64,000 bases of DNA from Streptomyces sp. VRA16 Mangrove soil. Lineage in GTDB: Bacteria > Actinomycetota > Actinomycetes > Streptomycetales > Streptomycetaceae. The stretch's first letter is position 1; each line of letters begins with the position of its first letter. The notes beneath the pieces were generated by a model. That model was not told where the DNA came from. It ran no database searches and saw only the letters and a program-made list of their open reading frames with translations. Below are positions 1-8,758 of this stretch, piece by piece. The DNA lies in NCBI RefSeq assembly GCF_017377775.1, contig NZ_JAFVLN010000004.1, forward strand, positions 496,001 through 560,000. The letters run 5' to 3'. The position numbers and the translations under genes were made by a program.

Positions 1-5
1 CGGTC
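1..5 (+). promoter_or_regulatory. Possible -10 half of a truncated ECF41-type promoter
   Basis: The window opens with CGGTC, the -10 core of the promoter motif repeated through the window. It lies 42 nt before the ATG at 47, and a transcript starting near 12 would carry the AGGAGGT at 34-40. The matching TGTCACA would lie outside the window, so this is inference. Confidence 0.3.
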
Positions 6-46
6 GACCAGTGCCGATGTTCACACCCGTCGCAGGAGGTCCCCCC

Positions 47-1729
47 ATGTCGTCGCTCGGTCACCAGCTCGCCACATCCGTTCTCGTGGTGGGAGCCGGC
101 GGGTCAGGCCTCCGTGCCGCCATCGAGGTCGCGGAGGCCGGAGTCTCAGTCATCGCCGTGGCCAAGAACACGGTCGAGAACACGCCCGCGCCCCTCGGGT
201 CCGCGGCCCCCCTGTGGCCCACGGCCGGCTCCACGCCCGACGACGCCTGGCAGCGGCATGCGGCCGAAACGCTGCGTGAGGGGCGCCTGTTGGCCGACCC
301 CCGCACCGCCCGGGCCGTCGCCCGCTACGCGGAGCAGAGCAGCCAGGACATGGGACGCCACGGCCCGCGCCCCGAGCACCGCGGGCAGGTCCGGCGCCGG
401 TCCGGCCACGCGCACGACAGCACGGCGTGCGCCGGCGAGCAGGCCGGACCGGGGGTGCACCGGGCGCTGCAGATCCGCGCGGCGGAGCTCGGCATCCCCG
501 TCCTCACCGGCGTGTACGTCACCCGGCTGCTGGTCGACGACGGAACGGTCTTCGGCGCCTACGGATTCGACCTCGTCGACGGTTCGCGCTACCTGATGCA
601 CGCCGATGCCGTGATCCTCGCGACCGGAGGACACACCCGCATCTGGCGGCGCACGTCCTCGCGCCGCGACGAGAGCGGCGGCGACGCCTTGCGTCTCGCC
701 ACCGAGGCCGGCGCCCGGCTGCGCGACCCCGAGCTGGTGCAGTTCCATCCCCTCGGGCTGGTCGGGCCGGAGCACGCGGCCGGCCTGCTCCTCGACGAGG
801 CGGCCCGCGGCGAGGGCGGCGTGCTGCTCAACAACCTCGGCGAACGGTTCATGACGCGCTACGAACCCGAGCACCTGGAGCGCTGCAGCCAGGACCGGGT
901 CGCGGCGGCCGCCTGCACGGAGATCAGGGCGGGGCGCGGCACCCAGTCGGGCGGGGTGTGGCTCGACCTGTCCCATCTCCCGCGCGAGACCGTCCTGACG
1001 CGACTGTCCGAGGTGCACCAGACCCTGCTGGACGTGCAGACGCTCGACATCACCCGTGACCCGGTCGAGGTCACGCCGACGGCCCAGTACTCCCTGGGCG
1101 GTGTCCGGGTGCGGCCCGAGGACCACAGCACCGAGGTCACCGGGCTCTACGTGATCGGGGAGGCGGCCGGCGCACCGCACGAAGCGAGGCGGCTGCAGGA
1201 GAACGCGCTGCTCGAACTCCTCGTCCACGGCCGGATCGCGGGCCGGGCGGCGGCGGAGTACTCGGCCCGGCTCACCGTGCAACAGCGCTCCCCCGCGGCG
1301 GTGCGCGCCGCGGAGACGGACATGACCCGCCTGCTGGCGGCCGACGGCGACCAGAACGTCCGCGCCCTGCTGCGCTCGGTGCGGCATGTGATGGCCGAGC
1401 ACGCGGGCGTCGTGCGCGACGAGGCCGGGATCGCCGCCGGGCTCGACGGACTCGGCGAGATCGAGGCCCGCACGGCGCACGCCGGGATCCACATCGACAT
1501 CGGCGGTCTGCAGGACCTCGCGTACGCCTACGACCTCCGGTCGGCGCTGCTCGCGGCGCGCGCGACGCTGGAGTGCGCGCGGGAACGCCGGGAGACCCGC
1601 GGCGGTCACCACCGGTCCGACCACCCCGGTGCCGACCCCGGGCCGGCGGTCGCTCTGGTGTGGTCCCCGGCCGGCGGGGCACGGCGCGAGCCCGGGGCCG
1701 ATGCCGGGTCACCGCGGCAGCCCCGGTGA
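47..1729 (+). CDS. Degenerate fumarate reductase/SdhA-family flavoprotein paralogue
   Basis: The 560-residue product resembles the flavoprotein at 37265-38995 along its length and keeps the N-terminal FAD dinucleotide fold (GAGGSGLRAAIE) and the EAARGEGG active-site arginine segment. ATG at 47 is chosen because AGGAGGT sits 6 nt upstream. Key residues are lost: the flavin-linking HT becomes NT, HYSMGG becomes QYSLGG, the GANRLGGNSL motif becomes EARRLQENAL, and about 50 residues after the first FAD region are replaced by unrelated arginine-rich sequence. Succinate/fumarate or aspartate oxidase activity is therefore doubtful, although the frame is open and codon use is normal. No iron-sulfur or membrane-anchor subunit gene lies nearby. 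It may be a decaying duplicate or a flavin protein with a new role. Confidence 0.75.
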   Translation: MSSLGHQLATSVLVVGAGGSGLRAAIEVAEAGVSVIAVAKNTVENTPAPLGSAAPLWPTAGSTPDDAWQRHAAETLREGRLLADPRTARAVARYAEQSSQDMGRHGPRPEHRGQVRRRSGHAHDSTACAGEQAGPGVHRALQIRAAELGIPVLTGVYVTRLLVDDGTVFGAYGFDLVDGSRYLMHADAVILATGGHTRIWRRTSSRRDESGGDALRLATEAGARLRDPELVQFHPLGLVGPEHAAGLLLDEAARGEGGVLLNNLGERFMTRYEPEHLERCSQDRVAAAACTEIRAGRGTQSGGVWLDLSHLPRETVLTRLSEVHQTLLDVQTLDITRDPVEVTPTAQYSLGGVRVRPEDHSTEVTGLYVIGEAAGAPHEARRLQENALLELLVHGRIAGRAAAEYSARLTVQQRSPAAVRAAETDMTRLLAADGDQNVRALLRSVRHVMAEHAGVVRDEAGIAAGLDGLGEIEARTAHAGIHIDIGGLQDLAYAYDLRSALLAARATLECARERRETRGGHHRSDHPGADPGPAVALVWSPAGGARREPGADAGSPRQPR

Positions 1730-1737
1730 CCCGGGGC
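1720..1737. terminator. Short hairpin between convergent genes
   Basis: Arms GCCCCGG (1720-1726) and CCGGGGC (1731-1737) enclose TGAC and overlap the stop codon of the flavoprotein gene. There is no T-run, which is usual in this GC-rich DNA. It could serve both convergent genes. Confidence 0.4.
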
Positions 1738-1750
1738 CGGCGCGGCCGGC

Positions 1751-2152
1751 TCAGCTCTTGCCGCGCCGCGCGGTGGCCGACGTCTCCGGCAGGTGGCGGG
1801 AGGCCCAGCCGGCCAGCTCACCGAGGATGGGCATCAGTGCCGTCCCGTCGGGCGTGAGGCGGTAGCGGACCGTGACCGGCGGACCGGGCTCCACCTCACG
1901 CACGGTGAGGCCCGCACCCGACAGTTCGGACAGGCGCTCCGAGAGGACCGAGTCGCTGATGCCGTCCACCGCACGCCGCAACTCGGCGTAGCCCAGGGGT
2001 CCGTGCTGCAGCGTGGCCAGGATGACACCGTTCCATCGCTTGCCCAGGAAGCCGAACGCCCTCGTCAGGGCGCCGTCGCAGGCCGCCGGATGGTGCTGTC
2101 CGGCGGGAGCGTCGCCGGCGCCGGGCGATCGGGGGTCGGCTGCTTCCTTCAT
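1751..2152 (-). CDS. HxlR-family winged-helix transcriptional regulator
   Basis: The 133-residue protein has the HxlR pattern: a conserved cysteine before the first helix (PAACDGALTRAF), the GKRW segment, a helix-turn-helix over about residues 52-78 (YAELRRAVDGISDSVLSERL), and a wing (VRYRLTPDGTALMPIL). Such regulators often sense electrophiles or oxidants through the N-terminal cysteine and control a divergent reductase. Here the divergent gene is a nitroreductase that starts 106 nt away, so local control of that gene is the likely role. Confidence 0.9.
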   Translation of the reverse strand: MKEAADPRSPGAGDAPAGQHHPAACDGALTRAFGFLGKRWNGVILATLQHGPLGYAELRRAVDGISDSVLSERLSELSGAGLTVREVEPGPPVTVRYRLTPDGTALMPILGELAGWASRHLPETSATARRGKS

Positions 2153-2171
2153 GTGCCCAGGATAGCCAGGG

Positions 2172-2211
2172 TGCTACGCTCGCCCATGTCGCTCTGTTTT
2201 TCGAAGTAGCA
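2172..2211. promoter_or_regulatory. Inverted repeat between hxlR-like and nitroreductase genes
   Basis: TGCTAC (2172-2177) and GTAGCA (2206-2211) form an inverted repeat with a 28-nt centre in the divergent intergenic region. Its position suits an HxlR operator, but the arms are short. Confidence 0.35.
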
Positions 2212-2257
2212 TTGCAGAGCAGAGCAGCTTCATATTTGCGAGCAAGGAGAGTTCGAC

Positions 2258-2866
2258 GTGACCACTTCGGTTCCCCTTTCCCGGGTCGGCGACGAAGCCA
2301 GAGCAGCGCTCTTCACGGACGCGCGCACCACCTACGCGTTCGCCGACACGCCGGTCGACGACGCGACGCTGACCGACATCTGGGAGCTGGCCCGCTGGGC
2401 CCCGACCGCCGCCAACCTGCAGCCGCTGCGCGTGCTGTACATCCGCACCCCCGAAGGCAAGGCACGCCTGCTGCCCCACCTCGACGAGGGGAACCGGCCC
2501 AAGTCGGCCTCGGCGCCGGCGGTCGCGGTTCTGGCCGTGGACCACCGCTTCCACGAGCACATCCCGCACATCCTTCCGATCAAGCCCGAGCTGAAGGAGC
2601 ACTTCGCCGCCGACGCCACCCAGCGGGACGGCATCACGTCCTTCAACGGCCCGCTCCAGGCCGGCTACTTCATCCTCGCCGTACGCGCCTGCGGTCTCGC
2701 CGCCGGACCGATGGCCGGCTTCGACGCGGCAGGCATCGACAAGGAGTTCTTCCAGGACGGCGACTGGCACTCCGTCCTCGTCGTGAACATCGGCCACCCG
2801 GCCGGTCCCCCGGAGTTCGACCGCATGCCGCGGCTCGCGCACGAGGACGCTGTCGCCTGGGCCTGA
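2258..2866 (+). CDS. Nitroreductase-family protein, RutE/malonic semialdehyde reductase-like
   Basis: The 202-residue protein is the right length for the RutE-type branch of FMN-dependent nitroreductases. It has the phosphate-binding N-terminal segment (ARTTYAF), ARWAPTAANLQP near residue 47, and the C-terminal AVRACGLAAGPMAGFD region. The GTG at 2258 is preceded by AAGGAG with good spacing. The family reduces aldehydes, quinones or nitro compounds with NAD(P)H. No rut pyrimidine operon is present, so uracil breakdown should not be assumed. The divergent HxlR gene suggests electrophile-responsive expression. Confidence 0.85.
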   Translation: MTTSVPLSRVGDEARAALFTDARTTYAFADTPVDDATLTDIWELARWAPTAANLQPLRVLYIRTPEGKARLLPHLDEGNRPKSASAPAVAVLAVDHRFHEHIPHILPIKPELKEHFAADATQRDGITSFNGPLQAGYFILAVRACGLAAGPMAGFDAAGIDKEFFQDGDWHSVLVVNIGHPAGPPEFDRMPRLAHEDAVAWA

Positions 2867-2876
2867 GCCCTCCGCA

Positions 2877-3737
2877 CTAGTGACCCCGTACGACCCCGTC
2901 CTGTGACAGGCTGTCGGGCAGCAGGGACAACAGGCGCACATTCGTGTCGCTCGCGGTTCCCGGGGTGGCGGTGTAGACGACGAGACGTTGGGCCTGGGCA
3001 GGGTCGACCAGTGTCTGACAGTGCAACTCCAGCATGCCGAGCTGGGGGTGGAGGAAACGCTGGGGAGCGCAGGAGGGCCCGAGGACGGGCCGCTGCTGCC
3101 AGAGACCGGCGAACTCGGGGCTCTTGTCGATGAGCGCGTCCACCAGCTCGGCGACCCGCGAGTCCCCGCCGTCGCGGGTGTACGCCTCGTGGAGATCGGC
3201 CACCATCAGGCGGCTCTGCTCCGCGTGCTCGCTGCGCGGACGGATCAGACGGGAGGCGGGGTCGGTGAACCAGCGGTAGTGGGCGCTGCGGGCCGGGCCG
3301 GTGTACACCGTCGTGTCGCCCAGCAGTGCCACGGCCGGACGCGTCTGCCGCAGCGTCCGGCCGAGATGGTCCATCACCAGGGCGGGGGTGTCCTCCAGCC
3401 GGTCCAGGATGCGCATCATTCCCGGATCGACGTGGTCCTCCCCGCGCACCCGGCGCGGCACCGCGTGGCCGCCGAGGCGGAAGAGGTGATCCCGCTCCTC
3501 CAGGGACAGACGCAGACCGCGGGCGAGCGCGGCGAGCATCTGCTCGGAGGGGCGGGGGCCCCGCGGCTGTTCAAGGCGGCGGTAGTAGTCCACCGACATG
3601 TCGCACAGGGACGCGACCTCTTCGCGACGCAGCCCCGCCGTTCGCCTGCGGCGCCCGCGGGGGAGGCCGACCTCCTCCGGCTGGAGCGCCTCGCGCCTGG
3701 TCCGGAGAAAGGCCGCCAGAGCTGATCGGTCCGTCAT
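2877..3737 (-). CDS. MmyB-type helix-turn-helix regulator
   Basis: This is a 286-residue regulator with an XRE-type HTH at about residues 10-75 (RRTAGLRREEVASLCDMSVDYYRRLEQ) followed by the MmyB-like ligand-binding domain, which ends in the typical LHPQLGMLELHCQTL and LVVYTATPGTAS strands. ATG at 3737 was chosen because the open frame upstream reads antisense through the aldehyde dehydrogenase. In MmyB-type proteins the C-terminal domain binds fatty-acid-like ligands and controls oxidoreductases. The stop is 11 nt from the end of the convergent nitroreductase gene. A palindromic site lies upstream (3804-3819). Confidence 0.9.
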   Translation of the reverse strand: MTDRSALAAFLRTRREALQPEEVGLPRGRRRRTAGLRREEVASLCDMSVDYYRRLEQPRGPRPSEQMLAALARGLRLSLEERDHLFRLGGHAVPRRVRGEDHVDPGMMRILDRLEDTPALVMDHLGRTLRQTRPAVALLGDTTVYTGPARSAHYRWFTDPASRLIRPRSEHAEQSRLMVADLHEAYTRDGGDSRVAELVDALIDKSPEFAGLWQQRPVLGPSCAPQRFLHPQLGMLELHCQTLVDPAQAQRLVVYTATPGTASDTNVRLLSLLPDSLSQDGVVRGH

Positions 3738-3803
3738 CGCTGTCCTCTCGTGGTCCCACCTTCCTTCACGGTCAACGATGCGAATGGAACAGCGCATTCC
3801 CGA

Positions 3804-3819
3804 AACACGGTGTGTCACA
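3804..3819. promoter_or_regulatory. ACACGGTGTG palindrome upstream of mmyB-like gene
   Basis: AACACGGTGTG at 3804-3814 is followed by the overlapping palindrome GGTGTG-T-CACACC (3809-3821). It lies about 70 nt upstream of the regulator's start and is a candidate autoregulatory operator. Although TGTCACA occurs here (3813-3819), there is no CGGTC at the ECF41 spacing. Confidence 0.4.
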
Positions 3820-3834
3820 CCATCGCGGACCGCG

Positions 3835-5268
3835 CTACCGGGTGATCGCCTTGGTCTCCAGGAACTCCTCGAGTCCCGCACGGCCCATCTCCCGGCCGTT
3901 GCCGGACTGCTTGTACCCGCCGAAGGGCGCCTGGAAGTTGTGCGGACCGCCGTTGACATCGACCTGGCCGACGCGCAGGCGCCTGGCGATCGCCAGGGCG
4001 TGCTCCTGATCGCCGGACACCGCGCCGTTGAGCCCGTAGATCGTGCCGTTGGCCAGCTCGACGGCGTGGTCGTCATCGACGTACGGGATGACGACGAGTA
4101 CGGGGCCGAAGATCTCCTCCTGGGCGATGACCGACGCGGGGTCGACGTCGGAGAAGATGGTCGGCCGGACGTAGGCGCCGGCCTCCAGGCCCTCAGGACG
4201 GCCGGGGCCGCCGACCACGAGCGTGGCGCCGTCGGCGACGCCGCGGCGGATGTAGCCCTCGACGCGCCGGCGCTGGGTCTCCGAGGCGAGCGGGCCGATG
4301 CGAGTGGCCTCGTCGGCCGGGTCGCCGACGACGTACTCCTCGGCCGCCGCCCGCAGCTTCTCGACCACCGTCTCCTGGAGTGCTTCCGGGACGAGCATGC
4401 GCACGTAGGCGCCGCATGCCTGGCCGGCATTGGCCCAGGCGAAGGCCAGACCCCGGGGGACGGCGGTGTCCAGGTCCGCCTCGGGAAGGATGATGTGGGC
4501 CGCCTTGCCGCCCAGTTCCAGTGCGACCCGCTTGACGGTCCCCGAGGCGGCGACGGACACGGCACGGCCGGCCCGGGTGGAGCCGGTGAAGGAGATCATG
4601 TCGACCTTCGGGTGCCGTGCGAGTGCCTCGCCGACGACGGGTCCGCTGCCCTGCACCACATTGAACACACCGTCGGGTAGGCCGGCTTCGGCGGCCAGCT
4701 CGGCGAACATCCGCGCGCTGAGCGGGGAGAGCTCCGACGGCTTGAGCACGACGGTGTTGCCCGCGAGCATCGCGGGGACGACCTTGGTCACGAGCTGCTG
4801 GAGCGGGAAGTTCCACGGAGTGATCGCCCCTACGACGCCGATGGGCTCGCGGACGACGAGCGAGTTCTCCACCTCGTACGTCCATTCGAACCGCTCGGCC
4901 GCCGCGACCGCGGCCAGCACCGAGGCGGCCGGGAAGCCCACCTGCGCCTGCCGGGAGAAGCTGATCGGCGCGCCCATCTCCAGGGTGATGACGGCCGCCA
5001 GCTCCTCACTGTGCTTCTCCAGGCCCGCGGCCAGGCGCCGCATGACGGCGGCCCGGTGCTCCACCGACGTCGCCGCCCATCCGTCGAACGCGGCGCGCGC
5101 GGCGCTCACCGCCAGATCCAACTCCGCGTCCGTCCCCTCATGCAGGGTGGCGACGACCGACTCGTCGGCGGGATTCACCACGTCGAGCAGTGGCCCGGAG
5201 CCTCGGACGGCGCGGCCGTCGATCCAGTGGGACGGTGCCGGGAAAGAAACCGTGTGTGTTGTGTTCAT
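3835..5268 (-). CDS. NAD(P)-dependent aldehyde dehydrogenase
   Basis: A full-length ALDH-superfamily enzyme of 477 residues. The general-base glutamate lies in ALELGGKAAHI, the catalytic cysteine in NAGQACGAYVR, the cofactor-binding segment is PWNFPLQQLVTKVVPA, and the C-terminal FGGYKQSGNGREMG is typical. The start MNTTHTV (5268) is preferred over an upstream ATG at 5304 because homologues begin here; the ribosome site is weak for both. The substrate cannot be read from sequence. No ECF41-type promoter is seen upstream. Confidence 0.9.
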   Translation of the reverse strand: MNTTHTVSFPAPSHWIDGRAVRGSGPLLDVVNPADESVVATLHEGTDAELDLAVSAARAAFDGWAATSVEHRAAVMRRLAAGLEKHSEELAAVITLEMGAPISFSRQAQVGFPAASVLAAVAAAERFEWTYEVENSLVVREPIGVVGAITPWNFPLQQLVTKVVPAMLAGNTVVLKPSELSPLSARMFAELAAEAGLPDGVFNVVQGSGPVVGEALARHPKVDMISFTGSTRAGRAVSVAASGTVKRVALELGGKAAHIILPEADLDTAVPRGLAFAWANAGQACGAYVRMLVPEALQETVVEKLRAAAEEYVVGDPADEATRIGPLASETQRRRVEGYIRRGVADGATLVVGGPGRPEGLEAGAYVRPTIFSDVDPASVIAQEEIFGPVLVVIPYVDDDHAVELANGTIYGLNGAVSGDQEHALAIARRLRVGQVDVNGGPHNFQAPFGGYKQSGNGREMGRAGLEEFLETKAITR

Positions 5269-5454
5269 GTGCCCAGGAGACCTCGCCCGGCGCACGGCAT
5301 CCATGCCCTCCCAGGCCCATGATCCACGTCACTGCACCGGCGCGTCCGTACTTCCCCAACGCGTCCGTCGCGCTCCGGCGGCCTGGCGAACGGACTCTCG
5401 CCAGGGCGGCCCGCAAGCGCTTCTCCTCAGCGGTCCCGGCCCTGGAGCACTTGT

Positions 5455-5460
5455 TATGCT
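5455..5460 (+). promoter_or_regulatory. Probable -10 (TATGCT) of the first LAL gene
   Basis: TATGCT lies 21 nt before the ATG at 5481, with a purine-rich ribosome site (GGGGGCAGG) between them. No clear -35 is visible. The rest of 5305-5480 shows no other feature. Confidence 0.35.
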
Positions 5461-5480
5461 CTCCTGGGGATGGGGGCAGG

Positions 5481-8225
5481 ATGAGCGGTGACGAGGGTTC
5501 GAAGCAGTTGCGCGGCCGACGCCGTGAGCGGGAGGCGCTCGACGCCTTGGCCGCCGAGGTGGAAGCCGGTCACAGCGCCGTACTGGTCCTGCGCGGTGAC
5601 GCCGGGATCGGCAAGTCTGCTCTGCTGCACCATCTGGAGACCCGCGTCGCACACCACCGTGTCGCCCGTGGGGCCGGGGTCGAGTCCGAGATGGAGCTGC
5701 CGTTCGCGGGGCTGCACCAGCTGTGCGCCCCGTTCCTCGACCGCCTCGATCGCCTGCCCGCTCCGCAACGGGACGCCCTGGCCACGGCGTTCGGCCTGAG
5801 CGAAGGACCGCCGCCTGACCGGTTCCTCGTCGGCCTCGCCGTCCTCGGACTGCTGACCGACGTCGCCGCGGAGCAGCCCTTGTTCTGCCTCGTGGACGAC
5901 ACACAGTGGCTCGACCAGGTCTCCGCGCAGACCCTGGCGCTCGTGGCACGCCGAATGCTCGCCGAACCCATGGCTCTGGTGTTCGCCTCCCGGGAGCAGC
6001 GCGGAAACGACGAGTTTGCGGGCCTGCCCGAGCTGATGGTCGGCGGCCTCGACGACACGGACGCCCGGAACCTGCTGAACGCGTCGGCGGTGGGCCCCAT
6101 GGACGCGCAGATCCGCGACCGCATTCTCGCCGAAGCCCGCGGCAACCCGCTGGCCCTGCTGGAACTGCCGCACGACCGGCCCGACATGGGATCGGAGCAC
6201 GCGCTCCACACCCCCGGCCTGGGTTCGGTCTCGTGCCGCATCGAACGCAGCTACGTCGCCCGGGTGTACACCCTTCCCCCCGCGACCCGGCGCCTGCTGC
6301 TCGTCGCCGCCGCCGAACCGGTCGGTGACGTCGCCCTGCTGCGGCGGGCCGCCGAGCGGCTGGACATCAGCCCGAGCGCGATCGACCCGGCAGTGGCGGA
6401 AGGCCTGCTGGCCGTAGGCGCCCTCATCCGCTTCCGACACCCGCTGCTGCGCTCCGCCGTCCTGCGCGCGGCCGACCTCGCCGAACTGCGCGAGACCCAC
6501 CGGGTGCTTGCGGAGGTGACCGACTCCGACCTCGACCCGGACCGCCGCGCCTGGCACCTGTCGCGGGCGACCGTGCGGCCTGACGAGGAGATCGCGGCCG
6601 AACTGGAGGCATCGGCCGCAAGGGCAGCGGCGCGGGGCGCGACCCCGGCGGCGGCCGCCTTCCTGGCTCGGGCAGCCGCCCTGACGTCCCACCCGCAGCG
6701 CAAGGCGACCCGCGCTCTTGCCGCGGCCCAGGCTCAACTGCGCACCGGCGCGACCGCCGCGGCCCGCGAACTCCTGGCGCTGGCCCGCGCCGAAGCCCTC
6801 GACGACGCGCAACGGGCCCGCGCGGAGCTGGTCCACGCCCAGCTCACCTTCGCCTCGGGACGTCCGGGTGAGGCGATCCCGCTGCTGCTCGCCACCGCGC
6901 GCCGCCTGCTTCCGCTCGACACCGACCTGGCCCATGAGACGTTCCTGGACGCTCTGTCGGCCGCGCTGTTCGCCGGCCGTCTCACCACGGGCGTGGACGC
7001 ACGCGAGGTGGCGGTGGCCGGCCTCGCCGCACCCGCGCCCGCCGAGGGCCCGACGCGGGCCGCCGATGCGCTCCTGGTCGCCCTGGCCACCCGGTTCACC
7101 GACGCGTACGACGACGTGGTGCCGTGCGCGCGCAGGGCACTGGACCTGTTCCGCCGGGAGACCGACCCGGACCAGATCCTGCGCTGGTCGTGGCTGGCCT
7201 CGACGCTGGCGGCCGAGGTGTGGGACGACGAGAGCTGGGCGACACTGGCGGCACGCCACGTGCAGACCGCCCGCGCGGTCGGCGCACTGGCGGAACTGCC
7301 GCTCGCCCTCAACTCCCGCGTGGTCGTGCACACCTGCGCCGGGGAACTGGACGAGGCGGCCCTCCTCATCGCGGAGATCACCCGTCTCCAGGAGGCGGTC
7401 GGCCACGGCTTCACCCCGTTCGGCGCCATGACGCTGGCCGCCTGGCAGGGCCGGGCGGACGAAGCGCTCCCACTGATCAAGGAGGGCGTGGAGAACGCCG
7501 TGCGGGGCGGTGAGGGCATCGGCGTGGCCATCGCACGGCGGGCCGAGGCCGTACTCCTCAACGGCCTCGGCCGGTTCGAGGAGGCGTTCGACGCGGCCCG
7601 TTCGGCGAGCACCCACCCGAACGACCTGGTCGCGGCCAACGCCGGACTGATCGAGCTGGTGGAGGCCGGCGTGCGCAGCGGCCGCACGGACGCGGCCCGT
7701 ACCGCGCTGGAACGGCTCGTACGGACCACCGCGGCCGCCGGCACGGACTGGGCGCTGGGCGTCCAGGCACGCTCCCGGGCGCTCCTCGGCCAGGGAGCCA
7801 CGGCCGAGGAGGACTACCGCCAGGCGATCGAACGGCTCGGACGCACCCGCGTTGCGACGGACCTGGCCCGCGCCCACCTGCTGTACGGGGAGTGGCTGCG
7901 GCGGGAGGGCCGCCGCGGCGACGCCCGGGAGCAACTGCACTCGGCACACGCCCTGTTCACTCGGTTCGGCGCGGAGGCCTTCGCCGACCGCGCCGTCCGT
8001 GAGCTGCGGGCCTCGGGTGAGTCGGTGGCCCGGCGCGACGGTGGCGCCACGGCGACCCTGACCGCCCAGGAGGCGCAGATCGCGCAGCTGGCCCGGGACG
8101 GGCTGACCAACTCCGAGATCGGGGCCCAGTTGTTCCTGAGCCCGCACACGGTGGAGTGGCATCTGCGCAAGGTGTACGCCAAGCTCGGCATCACCTCCCG
8201 GCGTTCCCTGCACACGGAGCTGTGA
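5481..8225 (+). CDS. LAL-family LuxR regulator (large ATP-binding)
   Basis: The 914-residue protein begins with a Walker A motif (GDAGIGKSALL, about residue 40), has a Walker B-like LVDDTQWLD near 140, a long TPR-like helical middle section, and a C-terminal LuxR helix-turn-helix (LTAQEAQIAQLARDGLTNSE to VEWHLRKVYAKLG). The start ATG at 5481 has GGGGCAGG upstream. LAL proteins are large activators of catabolic or secondary-metabolism genes. It is clearly paralogous to the protein at 8759-11530, which faces it with an OsmC gene between them. Confidence 0.95.
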   Translation: MSGDEGSKQLRGRRREREALDALAAEVEAGHSAVLVLRGDAGIGKSALLHHLETRVAHHRVARGAGVESEMELPFAGLHQLCAPFLDRLDRLPAPQRDALATAFGLSEGPPPDRFLVGLAVLGLLTDVAAEQPLFCLVDDTQWLDQVSAQTLALVARRMLAEPMALVFASREQRGNDEFAGLPELMVGGLDDTDARNLLNASAVGPMDAQIRDRILAEARGNPLALLELPHDRPDMGSEHALHTPGLGSVSCRIERSYVARVYTLPPATRRLLLVAAAEPVGDVALLRRAAERLDISPSAIDPAVAEGLLAVGALIRFRHPLLRSAVLRAADLAELRETHRVLAEVTDSDLDPDRRAWHLSRATVRPDEEIAAELEASAARAAARGATPAAAAFLARAAALTSHPQRKATRALAAAQAQLRTGATAAARELLALARAEALDDAQRARAELVHAQLTFASGRPGEAIPLLLATARRLLPLDTDLAHETFLDALSAALFAGRLTTGVDAREVAVAGLAAPAPAEGPTRAADALLVALATRFTDAYDDVVPCARRALDLFRRETDPDQILRWSWLASTLAAEVWDDESWATLAARHVQTARAVGALAELPLALNSRVVVHTCAGELDEAALLIAEITRLQEAVGHGFTPFGAMTLAAWQGRADEALPLIKEGVENAVRGGEGIGVAIARRAEAVLLNGLGRFEEAFDAARSASTHPNDLVAANAGLIELVEAGVRSGRTDAARTALERLVRTTAAAGTDWALGVQARSRALLGQGATAEEDYRQAIERLGRTRVATDLARAHLLYGEWLRREGRRGDAREQLHSAHALFTRFGAEAFADRAVRELRASGESVARRDGGATATLTAQEAQIAQLARDGLTNSEIGAQLFLSPHTVEWHLRKVYAKLGITSRRSLHTEL

Positions 8226-8243
8226 CAGGCATCTGTCACAGCT
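8218..8243. promoter_or_regulatory. Perfect 11-bp inverted repeat over the OsmC promoter
   Basis: Arms AGCTGTGACAG (8218-8228) and CTGTCACAGCT (8233-8243) enclose GCAT. The left arm holds the LAL stop codon and the right arm holds the -35 element of the OsmC promoter. It could be the LAL terminator, an operator that masks the -35, or both. Confidence 0.5.
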
Positions 8244-8260
8244 GCGCGGCAGGTTCGGTC
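8234..8260 (+). promoter_or_regulatory. ECF41-type promoter of the OsmC gene
   Basis: TGTCACA (8234-8240), 15 nt, CGGTC (8256-8260): an exact match to the motif shared across the window. The gene starts 57 nt downstream. Confidence 0.85.
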
Positions 8261-8316
8261 TGTAGGGCGGGGCCACGTTTCGCCACGGCCCCGGATCCCT
8301 GCCGAGAGGAAGACCC

Positions 8317-8742
8317 ATGATCACGCGCCTCGTCACCGTCGCCGAGGGCGAGCGGCTCACGCGCTCCGTCGCGATCGGCACCCACACGCTGACCGCCGAC
8401 GAACCCGAGCCCGCCGGCGCCGATGCCGGACCTACTCCGGGAGAGCTGGTGCTGGCCGCGCTGGGCTCGTGCACCTCCATGGCCGTGCGGGCTCTGGCGG
8501 ACCGGCACGGCTGGCCGCTCGACCGGGTGGACGTGGCCGTCCGGTTCAGCGGTCAGGGGCGCATCGTCAAGAACCTGGGGCTGACCGGCGACCTGGAGCC
8601 GGCCCAACGGGAGCAGTTGCTGACGGCGGCCGGGCGTTGTCCCGTACACCGTCTGCTGACGCACGAGATGGAGATCGTCACCGTGCCCGCGTTGCTGGCG
8701 GAGCCCGAGGCCGTCTCCCCCGACGGGCCCCTGGTGCCCTGA
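8317..8742 (+). CDS. OsmC-family protein
   Basis: A 141-residue OsmC/Ohr-fold protein. The two reactive cysteines that reduce organic peroxides are present: Cys52 in ALGSCTS and a second in AGRCPVHRLL. The start has GAGAGGAAGACCC upstream. It lies between the two converging LAL genes and is transcribed from an ECF41-type promoter, which fits a role in peroxide or reactive-aldehyde defence. It differs from the Ohr-like protein at 36227-36724. Confidence 0.9.
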   Translation: MITRLVTVAEGERLTRSVAIGTHTLTADEPEPAGADAGPTPGELVLAALGSCTSMAVRALADRHGWPLDRVDVAVRFSGQGRIVKNLGLTGDLEPAQREQLLTAAGRCPVHRLLTHEMEIVTVPALLAEPEAVSPDGPLVP

Positions 8743-8758
8743 GCCCAGGGCCGCCGGG

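Noticed and set aside
2882..2908. TGTCACA-N15-GGGTC on the minus strand inside the mmyB-like gene
   Set aside because: It lies in coding sequence near the 3' end of the gene and points into the antisense of the nitroreductase gene. The -10 is off-consensus and no gene follows.
3813..3819. TGTCACA upstream of the mmyB-like gene
   Set aside because: No CGGTC or GTC at the 15-nt spacing, and it points antisense into the aldehyde dehydrogenase end. It is better explained as part of the palindrome.
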